A stretch of 15,552 bases of DNA from an uncultured Eubacterium sp. (lineage in GTDB: Bacteria; Bacillota; Clostridia; Lachnospirales; Lachnospiraceae). The stretch spans positions 1 to 15,552 of the forward strand of contig CAUCXT010000052.1 of assembly GCA_958446835.1 (NCBI GenBank). Direction: 5' to 3'. Below are positions 1 to 6,477 of this stretch, one piece after another. A program made the position numbers and the translations under genes. The notes under the pieces are model-generated. The model had not been told where the DNA came from, searched no databases, and was given only the letters and a program-made list of their open reading frames with translations. Each line of letters begins with the position of its first letter. Position 1 is the first letter of the stretch.

Positions 1-1078
1 CAAATCTCACCTTTCTGCCATCACTGTTTATTGTCTTGTCTTTTGACAGCGTTGTATACACATTCCATACGGATTCCGATGTCTCCGGAAGAAGATATGC
101 CAGTGCTCCTCTTACCGCCATGTCAAATTCTCCTGAACGCTTCTTTATATATATATGTACACTATCCGACTGGACAATCACCTCTCCATAGTATTCCCCA
201 TCCACATCATATATTGCAGCGTTTGGCAGATATTGTGAAAATCCGCTTTGCGATAGAATAGAAAACATTTCCTGTGTATCTATAGCTTCCGCCGCCTTGG
301 TTGTAGGAGGTATAAATTCGGTTGTTGTCTCCTCGGTTGTCTCCTCATGTGATGTGTTCTCTGTGCTGCGGTTACTTTCCGTCTCATTGTTTCGTGACGG
401 CTGTGTTGTCTCATTTTCGCGTACATTATTACCGCCATCGGTGTAATCACTTCCCGCCGGCTCAGTTACAGTTTCTTCTGAATTATTTCCACCTGCGTTG
501 CTGTCTGATATAGTGCCATTCTGTGTTGTCTCACCGGAATCCGTCTGATTTTGCGCAGTTGTGCCATTATTCTGATTGCGGTTATCATTCCAGCCGATTG
601 TATTAAATCCCATGTCACCTTGTGCCGAGGAATCCTTCACAACCTCGATTGCTATGGCAGACGAATATTGTCCGGCAGTCGCCGTCACCGCTGCTACACC
701 CTCACCTACGAGCACAACCTTACCCTTCTCATCTACGATAACCGAATCTTCATTGCTGCTTGACCAGATTACTGATTCCACCAAATCAACCGGATTGGCA
801 GAAAGCGACAGATTATACGTCTGTCCCACATATCCCATAAATGAATCCGCGTCAATATTTATATATTCCTCATCAGCACTGTAATGCTTTCCTGAACCAT
901 TGCCCTGCTGTACCCCTTTTTGATTTGAGGATTTTCCGAGAGACTGTGCAAATAAAACCACAAGCAAAAGCAGTGCCACCGTGCTTGAGCCAAACAAAAG
1001 TCCAATAAGCGGACCTAATATGCCATCATTATTCTTTTTCTTTGCAGTATTCTTTCTCTTATTTCTTTTCTGTGCCAT
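1..1078 (-). CDS. Membrane-anchored Ig-like (Big_2-like) surface protein, N-terminal part (C-terminus outside window)
   Basis: Open reading frame from ATG at 1078 to the left edge with no stop; 359 residues are visible. Residues 1-19 are Lys/Arg/Asn-rich (cytoplasmic). Residues about 22-45 are one hydrophobic membrane segment, without a clear signal-peptidase site, so a type II anchored exported protein is likely. Residues about 73-147 resemble a bacterial Ig-like group 2 domain: a Y-V-G-Q-T start, a V-I-W-S-S-S-N strand and a V-G-E-G-V-A-A-V-T-A-T core. Residues about 150-262 form a low-complexity linker rich in Thr, Glu, Asn, Gln and Ser, typical of a wall-spanning spacer. Residues about 263-359 look folded again (short hydrophobic strands such as V-H-I-Y-I, and A-L-A-Y-L-L) and match no family I can name. 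GGAGGA lies 4-5 bases before the ATG. The linker and Ig-like domain suggest a surface role; the function is unknown. Confidence 0.85.
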   Translation of the reverse strand, partial: MAQKRNKRKNTAKKKNNDGILGPLIGLLFGSSTVALLLLVVLFAQSLGKSSNQKGVQQGNGSGKHYSADEEYINIDADSFMGYVGQTYNLSLSANPVDLVESVIWSSSNEDSVIVDEKGKVVLVGEGVAAVTATAGQYSSAIAIEVVKDSSAQGDMGFNTIGWNDNRNQNNGTTAQNQTDSGETTQNGTISDSNAGGNNSEETVTEPAGSDYTDGGNNVRENETTQPSRNNETESNRSTENTSHEETTEETTTEFIPPTTKAAEAIDTQEMFSILSQSGFSQYLPNAAIYDVDGEYYGEVIVQSDSVHIYIKKRSGEFDMAVRGALAYLLPETSESVWNVYTTLSKDKTINSDGRKVRF

Positions 1079-1105
1079 ACTCTTCCTCCGAATTATAACA
1101 GTTAT

Positions 1106-1134
1106 ATACTACCCTTAATGCCTGCGAAAATCAA
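1106..1134 (-). promoter_or_regulatory. Candidate sigma-A promoter for the Ig-like surface protein
   Basis: On the minus strand TTGATT (1134-1129) is followed after 17 bases by TAGTAT (1111-1106). It is the best-spaced pair in the short divergent gap and leaves a leader of about 20 bases with GGAGGA. An alternative TATAAT lies nearer the gene (1097-1092) but has no recognisable -35 partner. Confidence 0.45.
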
Positions 1135-1135
1135 G

Positions 1136-1164
1136 TTGAGATTTATATTTATAATGGATATAAT
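1136..1164 (+). promoter_or_regulatory. Sigma-A promoter of the histidine phosphatase gene
   Basis: TTGAGA (1136-1141), a 17-base spacer, then a perfect TATAAT (1159-1164). The expected transcript start is near 1171, giving a leader of about 38 bases. A second TATAAT at 1150-1155 has no matching -35. The -35 box lies next to the divergent minus-strand promoter, so the two may compete or be co-regulated. Confidence 0.7.
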
Positions 1165-1208
1165 AGTATTCAGACCATAAGTAATTACCAATTAAGAAAG
1201 GGGAAATG

Positions 1209-1988
1209 ATGAAGCTTATATTTATAAGACACGCCGAGCCGGACTACAGTGCAGACTCACTTACAGAAAAAGGTTTCTATGAGGCAGAGCTCCTTGCTAA
1301 GCGCATAGCCGGATGGCGGGTTACGGATTTCTACTGTTCACCTCTTGGGAGAGCCATAAGGACAAGTGAGCCTACTCTCGCCTGCCATGGCAGAACCGCA
1401 ATAACCTATGACTGGCTGCAGGAGTTCCGTGTGCCTGTGTCTCCCGAAGGACGCACGGACGGAAAAACAATTCCATGGGATTTCATGCCGGAATATCTCA
1501 ACAGATACCCTGAGCTGCTAGATGCCAACCGCTGGTTGGACACTCCGGTTATGAAAAGCGGCAACGTAAAAGAGGCTTATGAGAATGTATGCAGTAATTT
1601 TGACGCGCTACTCGAAAAATACGGTTATGTGCGCGATGGACTTGCCTATAGCACATCCCATACCTATTCAAGCTGTGACTACATGGTGTACAACGGCACC
1701 ACAAAAGAATGTATGGCAAACCACAAGGATGATGAGCCGGTTTTAGTATTCTTCTGTCATCTGGGGATTATGCTATGTATCATGTCCCACCTTTTAAATA
1801 CCTCCCCGGTCACTCTGTGGCAGGGATTTTTCACACCGCCAAGCTCTGTCACCGTTCTCTCCGGTGAGGAACGCATACCGGGACTTGCCTATTTCCGCTG
1901 CCAGATGTTGGGGGATACATCCCATCTGAGGCTCAATGATGAACCTGTATCTTATTATGGAGGGTTCGCACCGCCGTTTCAGGGATAG
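1209..1988 (+). CDS. Histidine phosphatase family protein (phosphoglycerate-mutase-like)
   Basis: A 259-residue member of the histidine phosphatase superfamily, which removes phosphate through a phospho-histidine intermediate. The N-terminus has the R-H-A-E-P signature (Arg7, nucleophile His8). Further catalytic-pocket residues are Arg48 in C-S-P-L-G-R, the acid/base candidate Glu72 in L-Q-E-F and the second His184 in F-F-C-H-L-G. It is longer than the usual 200-220 residues, with an insertion around residues 74-175 holding Cys156, Cys168, His151 and His172. The substrate cannot be told. Two ATGs adjoin at 1206 and 1209; the AAAGGGG ribosome site ends 2 bases before the first and 5 before the second, so 1209 is preferred. 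The gene is monocistronic and followed by a terminator. Confidence 0.88.
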   Translation: MKLIFIRHAEPDYSADSLTEKGFYEAELLAKRIAGWRVTDFYCSPLGRAIRTSEPTLACHGRTAITYDWLQEFRVPVSPEGRTDGKTIPWDFMPEYLNRYPELLDANRWLDTPVMKSGNVKEAYENVCSNFDALLEKYGYVRDGLAYSTSHTYSSCDYMVYNGTTKECMANHKDDEPVLVFFCHLGIMLCIMSHLLNTSPVTLWQGFFTPPSSVTVLSGEERIPGLAYFRCQMLGDTSHLRLNDEPVSYYGGFAPPFQG

Positions 1989-2009
1989 GGATAATTGCAA
2001 AAAACAGAA

Positions 2010-2065
2010 TAAAATAAAACATCCGTATAATGCCAAAAAACTACATTTACGGATGTCTTATTTTA
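2010..2065. terminator. Bidirectional intrinsic terminator between histidine phosphatase and AGCS symporter
   Basis: The arms TAAAATAAAACATCCGTA (2010-2027) and TACGGATGTCTTATTTTA (2048-2065) pair over 18 positions with one mismatch around a 20-base loop. The outer part is A/T-rich, supplying a U tract in either direction, and the core is ACATCCGTA/TACGGATGT. It sits between two convergent genes and probably serves both. Confidence 0.8.
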
Positions 2066-2128
2066 TCTTACATAATGTTTTTTATATTTTTTGCTTATTC
2101 TGTATTCCGTACTTCATATCCTGTGGCA

Positions 2129-3544
2129 CTATTTCTGCGCATTATGTCTCTTAAAGAAGTCCTTTGTCTCCTTGATTACAACTCCGCTGAGAGCGAATAT
2201 AGCTATCATATTAGGAATAGCCATAAGTCCATTGAAGATATCGGCAATCGTCCACACAGCCTTCACCGTCATATATGGTCCGATGAATACGGCAAGTATG
2301 TATAACCAACGATAGACCTTGACCGCCTTCATCTTTCCGCCTGTGAGGTATTCAAGGCATCTCTCAGAATAATAATCCCATCCGAGAATCGTTGTGAATG
2401 CGAAGAATACAAGGCACAACATGAGTAAGAACGATGATATGACATGCGGAATCGGAAGTCCGTTGTTGAATGCGTAGGTTGTGACAGCCACACCCTCTAA
2501 GCCTTCAACCTGCCATGCTCCTGTGATGACAATTGCAAGACCTGTCATGGTACATATAATTATTGTATCAATAAAGGTTCCTGTCATCGACACAAGTCCC
2601 TGTCTTACAGGCTCCTTGGTCTTAGCCGCAGCGGCTGCGATAGGTGCCGAACCAAGTCCAGCTTCATTTGAGAAGATACCTCTGGCAATACCGCTCTGCA
2701 TGGCGACAATTATGCTTCCGACAATTCCGCCGGTGACTGCCTGCGGATTGAAGGCTCCCTTGACTATGGTCACGAACGCAGCAGGAATCTGCTTCACATT
2801 ACATATAAGAAGTAAAACACTGAAAATCACATATATCACAGCCATAAACGGAACCACAACCTGTGACACATTCGCAATTCTCTTAATTCCACCGATTAAA
2901 ACAAGCGCTACGCACACACTGAGCACAAGAGAAGCTATCACAACCGCCCATGAGTATGTGCCGATTCCCGGTATTGTCACCGCATAGGCTGTATCAGGGT
3001 CAAAGAAATTCTTTACGGCTGAAGCAATTCCGTTTACCTGTGAAAATGTACCTATGCCAAAAAGTCCTACGCACACCCCGAAAAAGGCAAAGAGGCACGC
3101 AAGCCACTTCCATTTTTTCCCCATTCCCTTTTCGATATAGTAGAACGGTCCGCCAAGTGAGTGATGGTTCTCATCGACAACACGGTACTTTACAGCAAGA
3201 AGTCCCTCAGAATACTTGGTCGCCATTCCGAAGAATGCCGCAATCTCCATCCAGAAGAGTGCTCCCGGTCCTCCCGCACCTATCGCCGTAGCGACACCTA
3301 CGATATTACCTGTTCCGATAGTTGCTGAAAGTGCGGTACATAATGCACCGAAGGATGTGACCTCTCCGTGTCCGTCCTCCTCGTTCTTGACCATCCACTT
3401 GAGTGCAAGCGGAAGCTTTCTTACCTGAAGAAGACCCATTCTGACCGTAAGATATATTCCTCCCGCCAGAATAAGTACCATGAGCGGTACTCCCCAGACA
3501 ACGCCATCTAACCATGTTAGTATTCTGTTGATTTCCTGTAGCAT
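2129..3544 (-). CDS. AGCS-family sodium/alanine (glycine) symporter
   Basis: A 471-residue polytopic membrane protein of the alanine/glycine:cation symporter family (AlsT/AgcS/DagA type), which couples uptake of small neutral amino acids to Na+ or H+. Family marks are the S-A-T-I-G-T-G-N-I-V-G-V-A-T-A segment (about residues 73-87), the A-G-G-P-G-A-L-F-W-M block that follows, and the F-S-N-E-A-G-L-G-S-A-P motif (about 291-301). Length is normal. AGAGGA precedes the ATG by 7-8 bases. It is downstream of gntR on the same strand but has its own promoter. Alanine as substrate is a family-level inference; the neighbouring LrgAB/GntR unit would fit pyruvate-alanine metabolism but does not prove it. 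Confidence 0.92.
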   Translation of the reverse strand: MLQEINRILTWLDGVVWGVPLMVLILAGGIYLTVRMGLLQVRKLPLALKWMVKNEEDGHGEVTSFGALCTALSATIGTGNIVGVATAIGAGGPGALFWMEIAAFFGMATKYSEGLLAVKYRVVDENHHSLGGPFYYIEKGMGKKWKWLACLFAFFGVCVGLFGIGTFSQVNGIASAVKNFFDPDTAYAVTIPGIGTYSWAVVIASLVLSVCVALVLIGGIKRIANVSQVVVPFMAVIYVIFSVLLLICNVKQIPAAFVTIVKGAFNPQAVTGGIVGSIIVAMQSGIARGIFSNEAGLGSAPIAAAAAKTKEPVRQGLVSMTGTFIDTIIICTMTGLAIVITGAWQVEGLEGVAVTTYAFNNGLPIPHVISSFLLMLCLVFFAFTTILGWDYYSERCLEYLTGGKMKAVKVYRWLYILAVFIGPYMTVKAVWTIADIFNGLMAIPNMIAIFALSGVVIKETKDFFKRHNAQK

Positions 3545-3578
3545 GTGATATCCTCTCTTGTTTTGAATTTTTATTATG

Positions 3579-3607
3579 ATTGTATATCACTTTAACAATT
3601 TAATCAA
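3579..3607 (-). promoter_or_regulatory. Sigma-A promoter of the AGCS symporter gene
   Basis: TTGATT (3607-3602), a 17-base spacer and TACAAT (3584-3579) on the minus strand. An imperfect dyad ATTGT-N11-ACAAT covers the -10 region (3579-3599), and a perfect TTACTAGTAA palindrome (3629-3638) lies upstream of the -35. Either could be an operator. Confidence 0.65.
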
Positions 3608-3642
3608 CTAAATTTTTCTGTGAAATATTTACTAGTAATTAT

Positions 3643-4401
3643 TCAGCAATCCTGTTCCATATCAAGAAGTATGCCACTATCGCTCACCACATCATAGTGC
3701 ATGTCTATCGCCGCTTCAATCATCCTCTTATCCGATGAGATTATTCCTTCATAAATACCGCGGTGACACTCTATAAGCTTATCTCTGACGCACTCGTCCG
3801 AATTATAAATTACCTGCTCAATAGATTCCTTGTACACAGTAGTTACCGCATCCATAATCACAGTCATAAGACTGTTGTCCACCGCTTTGATAAGTTCATT
3901 ATGAAAATTGTCATCGGCAATTGCTAATTTTTCGAGAATATCTTTTGTGACATCATCTGAAGCAGCTTTGTCATCCTTCAACATGCACTGTAGATTTTCA
4001 AGCTCATTAAGATACCCTCTAAGCCTATTACCATGCTCCCGGGAAATTCCATTTCTCACTATCGTGCCGCACACGGTCTTTTCGAGAATACGGCGAAATT
4101 CGCATACATCCCTATAGCTTATGCTCCTTAAGGCAAGCATCATAAGTATTATCTGCCCGATTGATTTTCCTGCAGCCCCCGATATGTAATTTCCGGAGCC
4201 CTGCTTTCTCTCAATTATGCCCATTCCATGCAGGATACTTAATGCCTCCCTCGTAGAATTACGTCCTATTCCCAGCTGCATGGCTATGCTGCGCTCTGTC
4301 GGAAGCCTGCTGCCGACCTCAAGCGTTCCGGCATTAATAAGCTCATATATATAATCAATCGCCTTGGCGTATTCCTGTGAACTGTTCTCGTCATTTAACA
4401 T
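3643..4401 (-). CDS. GntR-family regulator, FadR/FCD subfamily (PdhR/LldR-like), likely regulator of lrgAB
   Basis: A 252-residue transcription factor. Residues 10-75 are the GntR winged helix: R-L-P-T-E-R (32-37), recognition helix G-R-N-S-T-R-E-A-L (46-54) and wing K-Q-G-S-G-N-Y (66-72). Residues about 95-240 form an FCD ligand-binding domain with the metal set Asp163, His167 (D-x3-H), His213 and His235 all present, plus F-R-R-I-L-E (102-107) at its start. FCD regulators sense small organic acids such as lactate, pyruvate or glycolate. It is the last gene of the apparent lrgA-lrgB-gntR unit, 47 bases after lrgB, and a FadR/PdhR-type palindrome lies at the lrgA promoter, so autoregulated repression of the unit is the natural reading. 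CAGGAG precedes the ATG by 7 bases. The ligand is unknown. Confidence 0.88.
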   Translation of the reverse strand: MLNDENSSQEYAKAIDYIYELINAGTLEVGSRLPTERSIAMQLGIGRNSTREALSILHGMGIIERKQGSGNYISGAAGKSIGQIILMMLALRSISYRDVCEFRRILEKTVCGTIVRNGISREHGNRLRGYLNELENLQCMLKDDKAASDDVTKDILEKLAIADDNFHNELIKAVDNSLMTVIMDAVTTVYKESIEQVIYNSDECVRDKLIECHRGIYEGIISSDKRMIEAAIDMHYDVVSDSGILLDMEQDC

Positions 4402-4416
4402 AATTTATCTCCTGCC

Positions 4417-4443
4417 GGGACAGGGGTCTGACACCAGTGTCCC
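4417..4443 (-). other. Hairpin in the lrgB-gntR spacer
   Basis: GGGACA (4417-4422) and TGTCCC (4438-4443) can pair, with the inner GGT/ACC also able to pair. An alternative GACAC-CA-GTGTC (4430-4441) overlaps it. It has no T tract, and the gntR ribosome site follows at once on the minus strand, so it is not a normal terminator. It could tune gntR translation or mRNA processing. Confidence 0.4.
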
Positions 4444-4447
4444 AACT

Positions 4448-5140
4448 CTATATGAAATATGAAAAAATCGTTGCACCTATCACTGTGAGCACTCCGGCTA
4501 CCGCAATGGCAAGACTGCTCATCGCTCCTTCAACCTCACCAAGCTCCATTGCCTTGGCTGTTCCGATGGCATGTGAGGCGCTTCCAAGAGCGAGTCCTTT
4601 TGAAATAGGCTCCGTGATTCTGAATAGTTTGCAGATAAGCTCACCAAAAATATTTCCCAGAACTCCCGTTATGATGATAACCGCAACAGTTATCGTCACA
4701 TAACCGCCAAGCTCATCCGACACACCCATTCCTATTGCCGTAGTGATTGACTTAGGAAGCAATGTAACATATTCCTCGTGTGTAAGTCCCATGAGCTTTG
4801 CAAGCACAAATACCGTGACAAGACTTGTGATGACACCTGATACAATTCCACACAGCACAGCCTTAAAATTATCCTTTAAAAGCTGCCACTGCTCATAAAG
4901 AGGAATAGCAAGGCATACTGTCGCAGGTGTTAAAAACCAGCTTATATATGATGCCCCCTTATTGTAAACCTCATAATCGACATCTGCCACAACTAAAACC
5001 ACAATTGTAGCTGCAATCGATATCAACAGTGGATTTAAGAATCCGAACTTAAATTTTTTCTTGAGAAAATATCCCAATATGTATGCAAGCAGGCTTATCG
5101 TGACACCTGCAAACAGTGAATCTTCAAGAAACTCTGTCAT
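4448..5140 (-). CDS. lrgB: LrgB-family membrane protein
   Basis: A 230-residue polytopic protein of the LrgB/CidB family. Family motifs are clear: F-L-T-P-A-T-V-C-L-A-I-P-L-Y (69-82), L-P-K-S-I-T-T-A-I-G-M (128-138) and G-S-A-S-H-A-I-G-T-A-K-A-M-E (186-199). LrgA/LrgB proteins were first described as antiholin-like; in Bacillus and Streptococcus homologues take up pyruvate, and the plant fusion PLGG1 moves glycolate and glycerate. Small-carboxylate transport together with LrgA is therefore the likeliest job. It starts 28 bases after the lrgA stop with AAGGAAGG upstream of the ATG, and gntR follows. The usual family length is about 225-235 residues. Confidence 0.92.
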   Translation of the reverse strand: MTEFLEDSLFAGVTISLLAYILGYFLKKKFKFGFLNPLLISIAATIVVLVVADVDYEVYNKGASYISWFLTPATVCLAIPLYEQWQLLKDNFKAVLCGIVSGVITSLVTVFVLAKLMGLTHEEYVTLLPKSITTAIGMGVSDELGGYVTITVAVIIITGVLGNIFGELICKLFRITEPISKGLALGSASHAIGTAKAMELGEVEGAMSSLAIAVAGVLTVIGATIFSYFI

Positions 5141-5168
5141 TTATGTACCTTCCTTCTGAACCTATCTT

Positions 5169-5582
5169 CTATTTTGTATTTTCAGCCTCAAGCGGCATTT
5201 TCTGTACTTTCACCTTTTCCCTATTCTCAGCGCGCTTTCTGTCCCTTCTGATAACCCACTGTGAGCTTCTTCCGGCAGCTCCCATGACTGTTATTATCGT
5301 TACAACTGTTATTATGCTGACCGGAAGCAGCAACGGCTTAAGTACACTCCATGATGACATAAGTCCGACTCCTGCGGGAATGAACATAATCGGCATAATC
5401 TCAATCAGGAATTTGCCGACATCCTTGACTGCATCAAGCTTTATAACTCCTGTCATAAGCCCGACAAACATAATAACCATTCCATATATACTTGCAGGAA
5501 TAGGCAGCGGCAGCATATATTTCAATAATTCACCGACAAAAGTAATACCAATGATTACCATAAACTGATGTAAATATTTCAT
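5169..5582 (-). CDS. lrgA: CidA/LrgA-family membrane protein
   Basis: A 137-residue small integral membrane protein of the CidA/LrgA family with four predicted membrane segments (about residues 7-22, 31-48, 60-77, 84-104). It has the diagnostic L-P-I-P-A-S-I-Y-G-M (26-35) and M-F-I-P-A-G-V-G-L-M (66-75) blocks. The C-terminal 33 residues are highly charged (R-R-D-R-K-R-A-E-N and on) and cytoplasmic. It is the first gene of lrgA-lrgB-gntR and partners LrgB. The ribosome site GAAAGGA lies about 10 bases before the ATG. Transcription is set by the strong promoter and operator just upstream. The symbol reflects the family; pyruvate transport is an inference from homologues. Confidence 0.9.
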   Translation of the reverse strand: MKYLHQFMVIIGITFVGELLKYMLPLPIPASIYGMVIMFVGLMTGVIKLDAVKDVGKFLIEIMPIMFIPAGVGLMSSWSVLKPLLLPVSIITVVTIITVMGAAGRSSQWVIRRDRKRAENREKVKVQKMPLEAENTK

Positions 5583-5597
5583 ACTGTGTATGTCCTT

Positions 5598-5635
5598 TCA
5601 AAACAAAATTGGTAGCACCAATTCAGTGCTACCAA
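5598..5635 (-). terminator. Intrinsic terminator of the tcdA-HD-small protein operon, overlapping the lrgA operator
   Basis: TTGGTAGCAC (5609-5618) and GTGCTACCAA (5626-5635) form a perfect 10-bp stem with a 7-base loop. On the minus strand it is followed by TTTTGTTTT (5608-5600), a good U tract. It lies 50 bases after the stop of the last gene of the upstream operon. The same bases carry the lrgA operator. Confidence 0.65.
5607..5635 (-). promoter_or_regulatory. FadR/PdhR-type operator for the lrgA promoter, with a second half-consensus site
   Basis: AATTGGTAGCACCAATT (5607-5623) is a perfect 17-base palindrome around AGC and matches the known FadR-subfamily pattern TGGT-N3-ACCA seen in PdhR and LldR sites. 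A second, imperfect copy AGT-GCT-ACC (5625-5633) keeps the GT-N3-AC core. Both lie directly downstream of the -10 box, over the expected transcript start, where a bound repressor would block polymerase. The nearby gntR gene encodes the matching kind of regulator. Confidence 0.7.
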
Positions 5636-5637
5636 AA

Positions 5638-5665
5638 ATTATATCAATATACAGTATTTTGTCAA
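5638..5665 (-). promoter_or_regulatory. Strong sigma-A promoter of lrgA-lrgB-gntR
   Basis: Perfect TTGACA (5665-5660), a 16-base spacer ending in TGA (extended -10 TGn) and perfect TATAAT (5643-5638) on the minus strand. The transcript would start near 5631, inside the operator. Such a strong promoter with an operator at +1 points to control by repression. Confidence 0.85.
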
Positions 5666-5684
5666 ACGTCAAAATAGACAATTT

Positions 5685-5900
5685 TTACCTTTTATTGAGG
5701 TCCTCTTCCGTCATAAATGTTCCACTCATGGAAGCGTTGATTTCGGAAACCTCGCGAAGCCCCTTTATATAGTCATCGTATATATCCCACAAATCCATGT
5801 CACAGTCATTAAGACCGTCATCATCAGGTATCCACTGCTTTATGAGGGCAATTCTCTCTTCCTTGGTTGTATCCTTTATAAGAATGCTTTTATTTTCCAA
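5685..5900 (-). CDS. Small acidic protein of unknown function (71 residues)
   Basis: Not recognised. It is a 71-residue soluble, acidic protein with no Cys pair or membrane segment. Residues 12-24 (K-E-E-R-I-A-L-I-K-Q-W-I-P) look like an amphipathic helix, followed by an Asp-rich stretch (25-43) with D-D-D-G, D-C-D-M-D-L-W and Y-D-D-Y, and a second helix at 44-58. The start is TTG at 5900-5898: AAGGAG lies 8 bases upstream and overlaps the stop of the HD gene, and no in-frame ATG is better placed. Tight coupling to the HD-domain gene (12-base gap) suggests co-translation and a possible shared function. It is followed by the terminator at 5609-5635. Confidence 0.7.
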   Translation of the reverse strand: MENKSILIKDTTKEERIALIKQWIPDDDGLNDCDMDLWDIYDDYIKGLREVSEINASMSGTFMTEEDLNKR

Positions 5901-5912
5901 TGCAACTTCTCC

Positions 5913-6458
5913 TTAATCCCTGAACGTCCTTAACGCCTCGATAGTCCTCTCAATAAGCTCATCAAGGCTCCAGCCAAGCATGTCCGCTCCTCTTTCGATT
6001 ACCTCCCTTGAACAGCCCGCTGCAAAGCCCTTGCTCTTATACTTTTTCTTGACTGATTTAAGCTCTAAGTCCTGCACACTCTTAGACGGACGCATAATAA
6101 CCACAGCACCGATAAGACCTGTAAGCTCATCCACGGCATACAGCACCTTCTCCATCTCATGTTCAGGCTTAATGTCGACAGTTATCGCATAGCCATGGCT
6201 CGCCGTTGCGTGAATTATTCGCTCATCTATGCCGCGCTCACGCATAATCTCCTGACTCTTAATGCAGTGCTCCTGTGGGTACATCTCAAAATCAAGGTCA
6301 TGTAAAATACCCACAACCTCCCAGAAATCAGCCTCATCGCCGTACCCAAGCTTCTCGGCAAAATACCTCATCGTCTTTCCGACAATCTCCGCATGCTCAA
6401 GATGAAACTCGTCCTTATTATACTCCTTAAGTAACTCCCATGCCTCTTCTCTGGTCAT
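5913..6458 (-). CDS. HD-domain (HDIG-like) metal-dependent phosphohydrolase
   Basis: A 181-residue single-domain HD protein. The metal ligands of the superfamily can be traced: His22 (F-H-L-E-H-A), His53-Asp54 (G-I-L-H-D-L-D-F), His88 (T-A-S-H-G-Y) and Asp110 (Y-A-V-D-E-L-T-G). HD proteins of this size hydrolyse phosphate esters or nucleotides; the substrate cannot be assigned. Residues 120-181 are a helical C-terminal extension. AAGGAG precedes the ATG by 7 bases. It lies 19 bases after tcdA and 12 bases before the small gene, in one operon. Confidence 0.88.
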   Translation of the reverse strand: MTREEAWELLKEYNKDEFHLEHAEIVGKTMRYFAEKLGYGDEADFWEVVGILHDLDFEMYPQEHCIKSQEIMRERGIDERIIHATASHGYAITVDIKPEHEMEKVLYAVDELTGLIGAVVIMRPSKSVQDLELKSVKKKYKSKGFAAGCSREVIERGADMLGWSLDELIERTIEALRTFRD

Positions 6459-6477
6459 ATTTTATCTCCTTACTTAA

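Noticed and set aside
31..884. Several plus-strand open frames (31-261, 322-513, 551-763, 576-884)
   Set aside because: They lie opposite the continuous minus-strand Ig-like protein, whose linker codons create open frames on the other strand. None has a ribosome site or recognisable protein.
2481..3428. Plus-strand frames opposite the AGCS symporter
   Set aside because: They are shadows of the minus-strand gene, with low-complexity translations and no ribosome sites.
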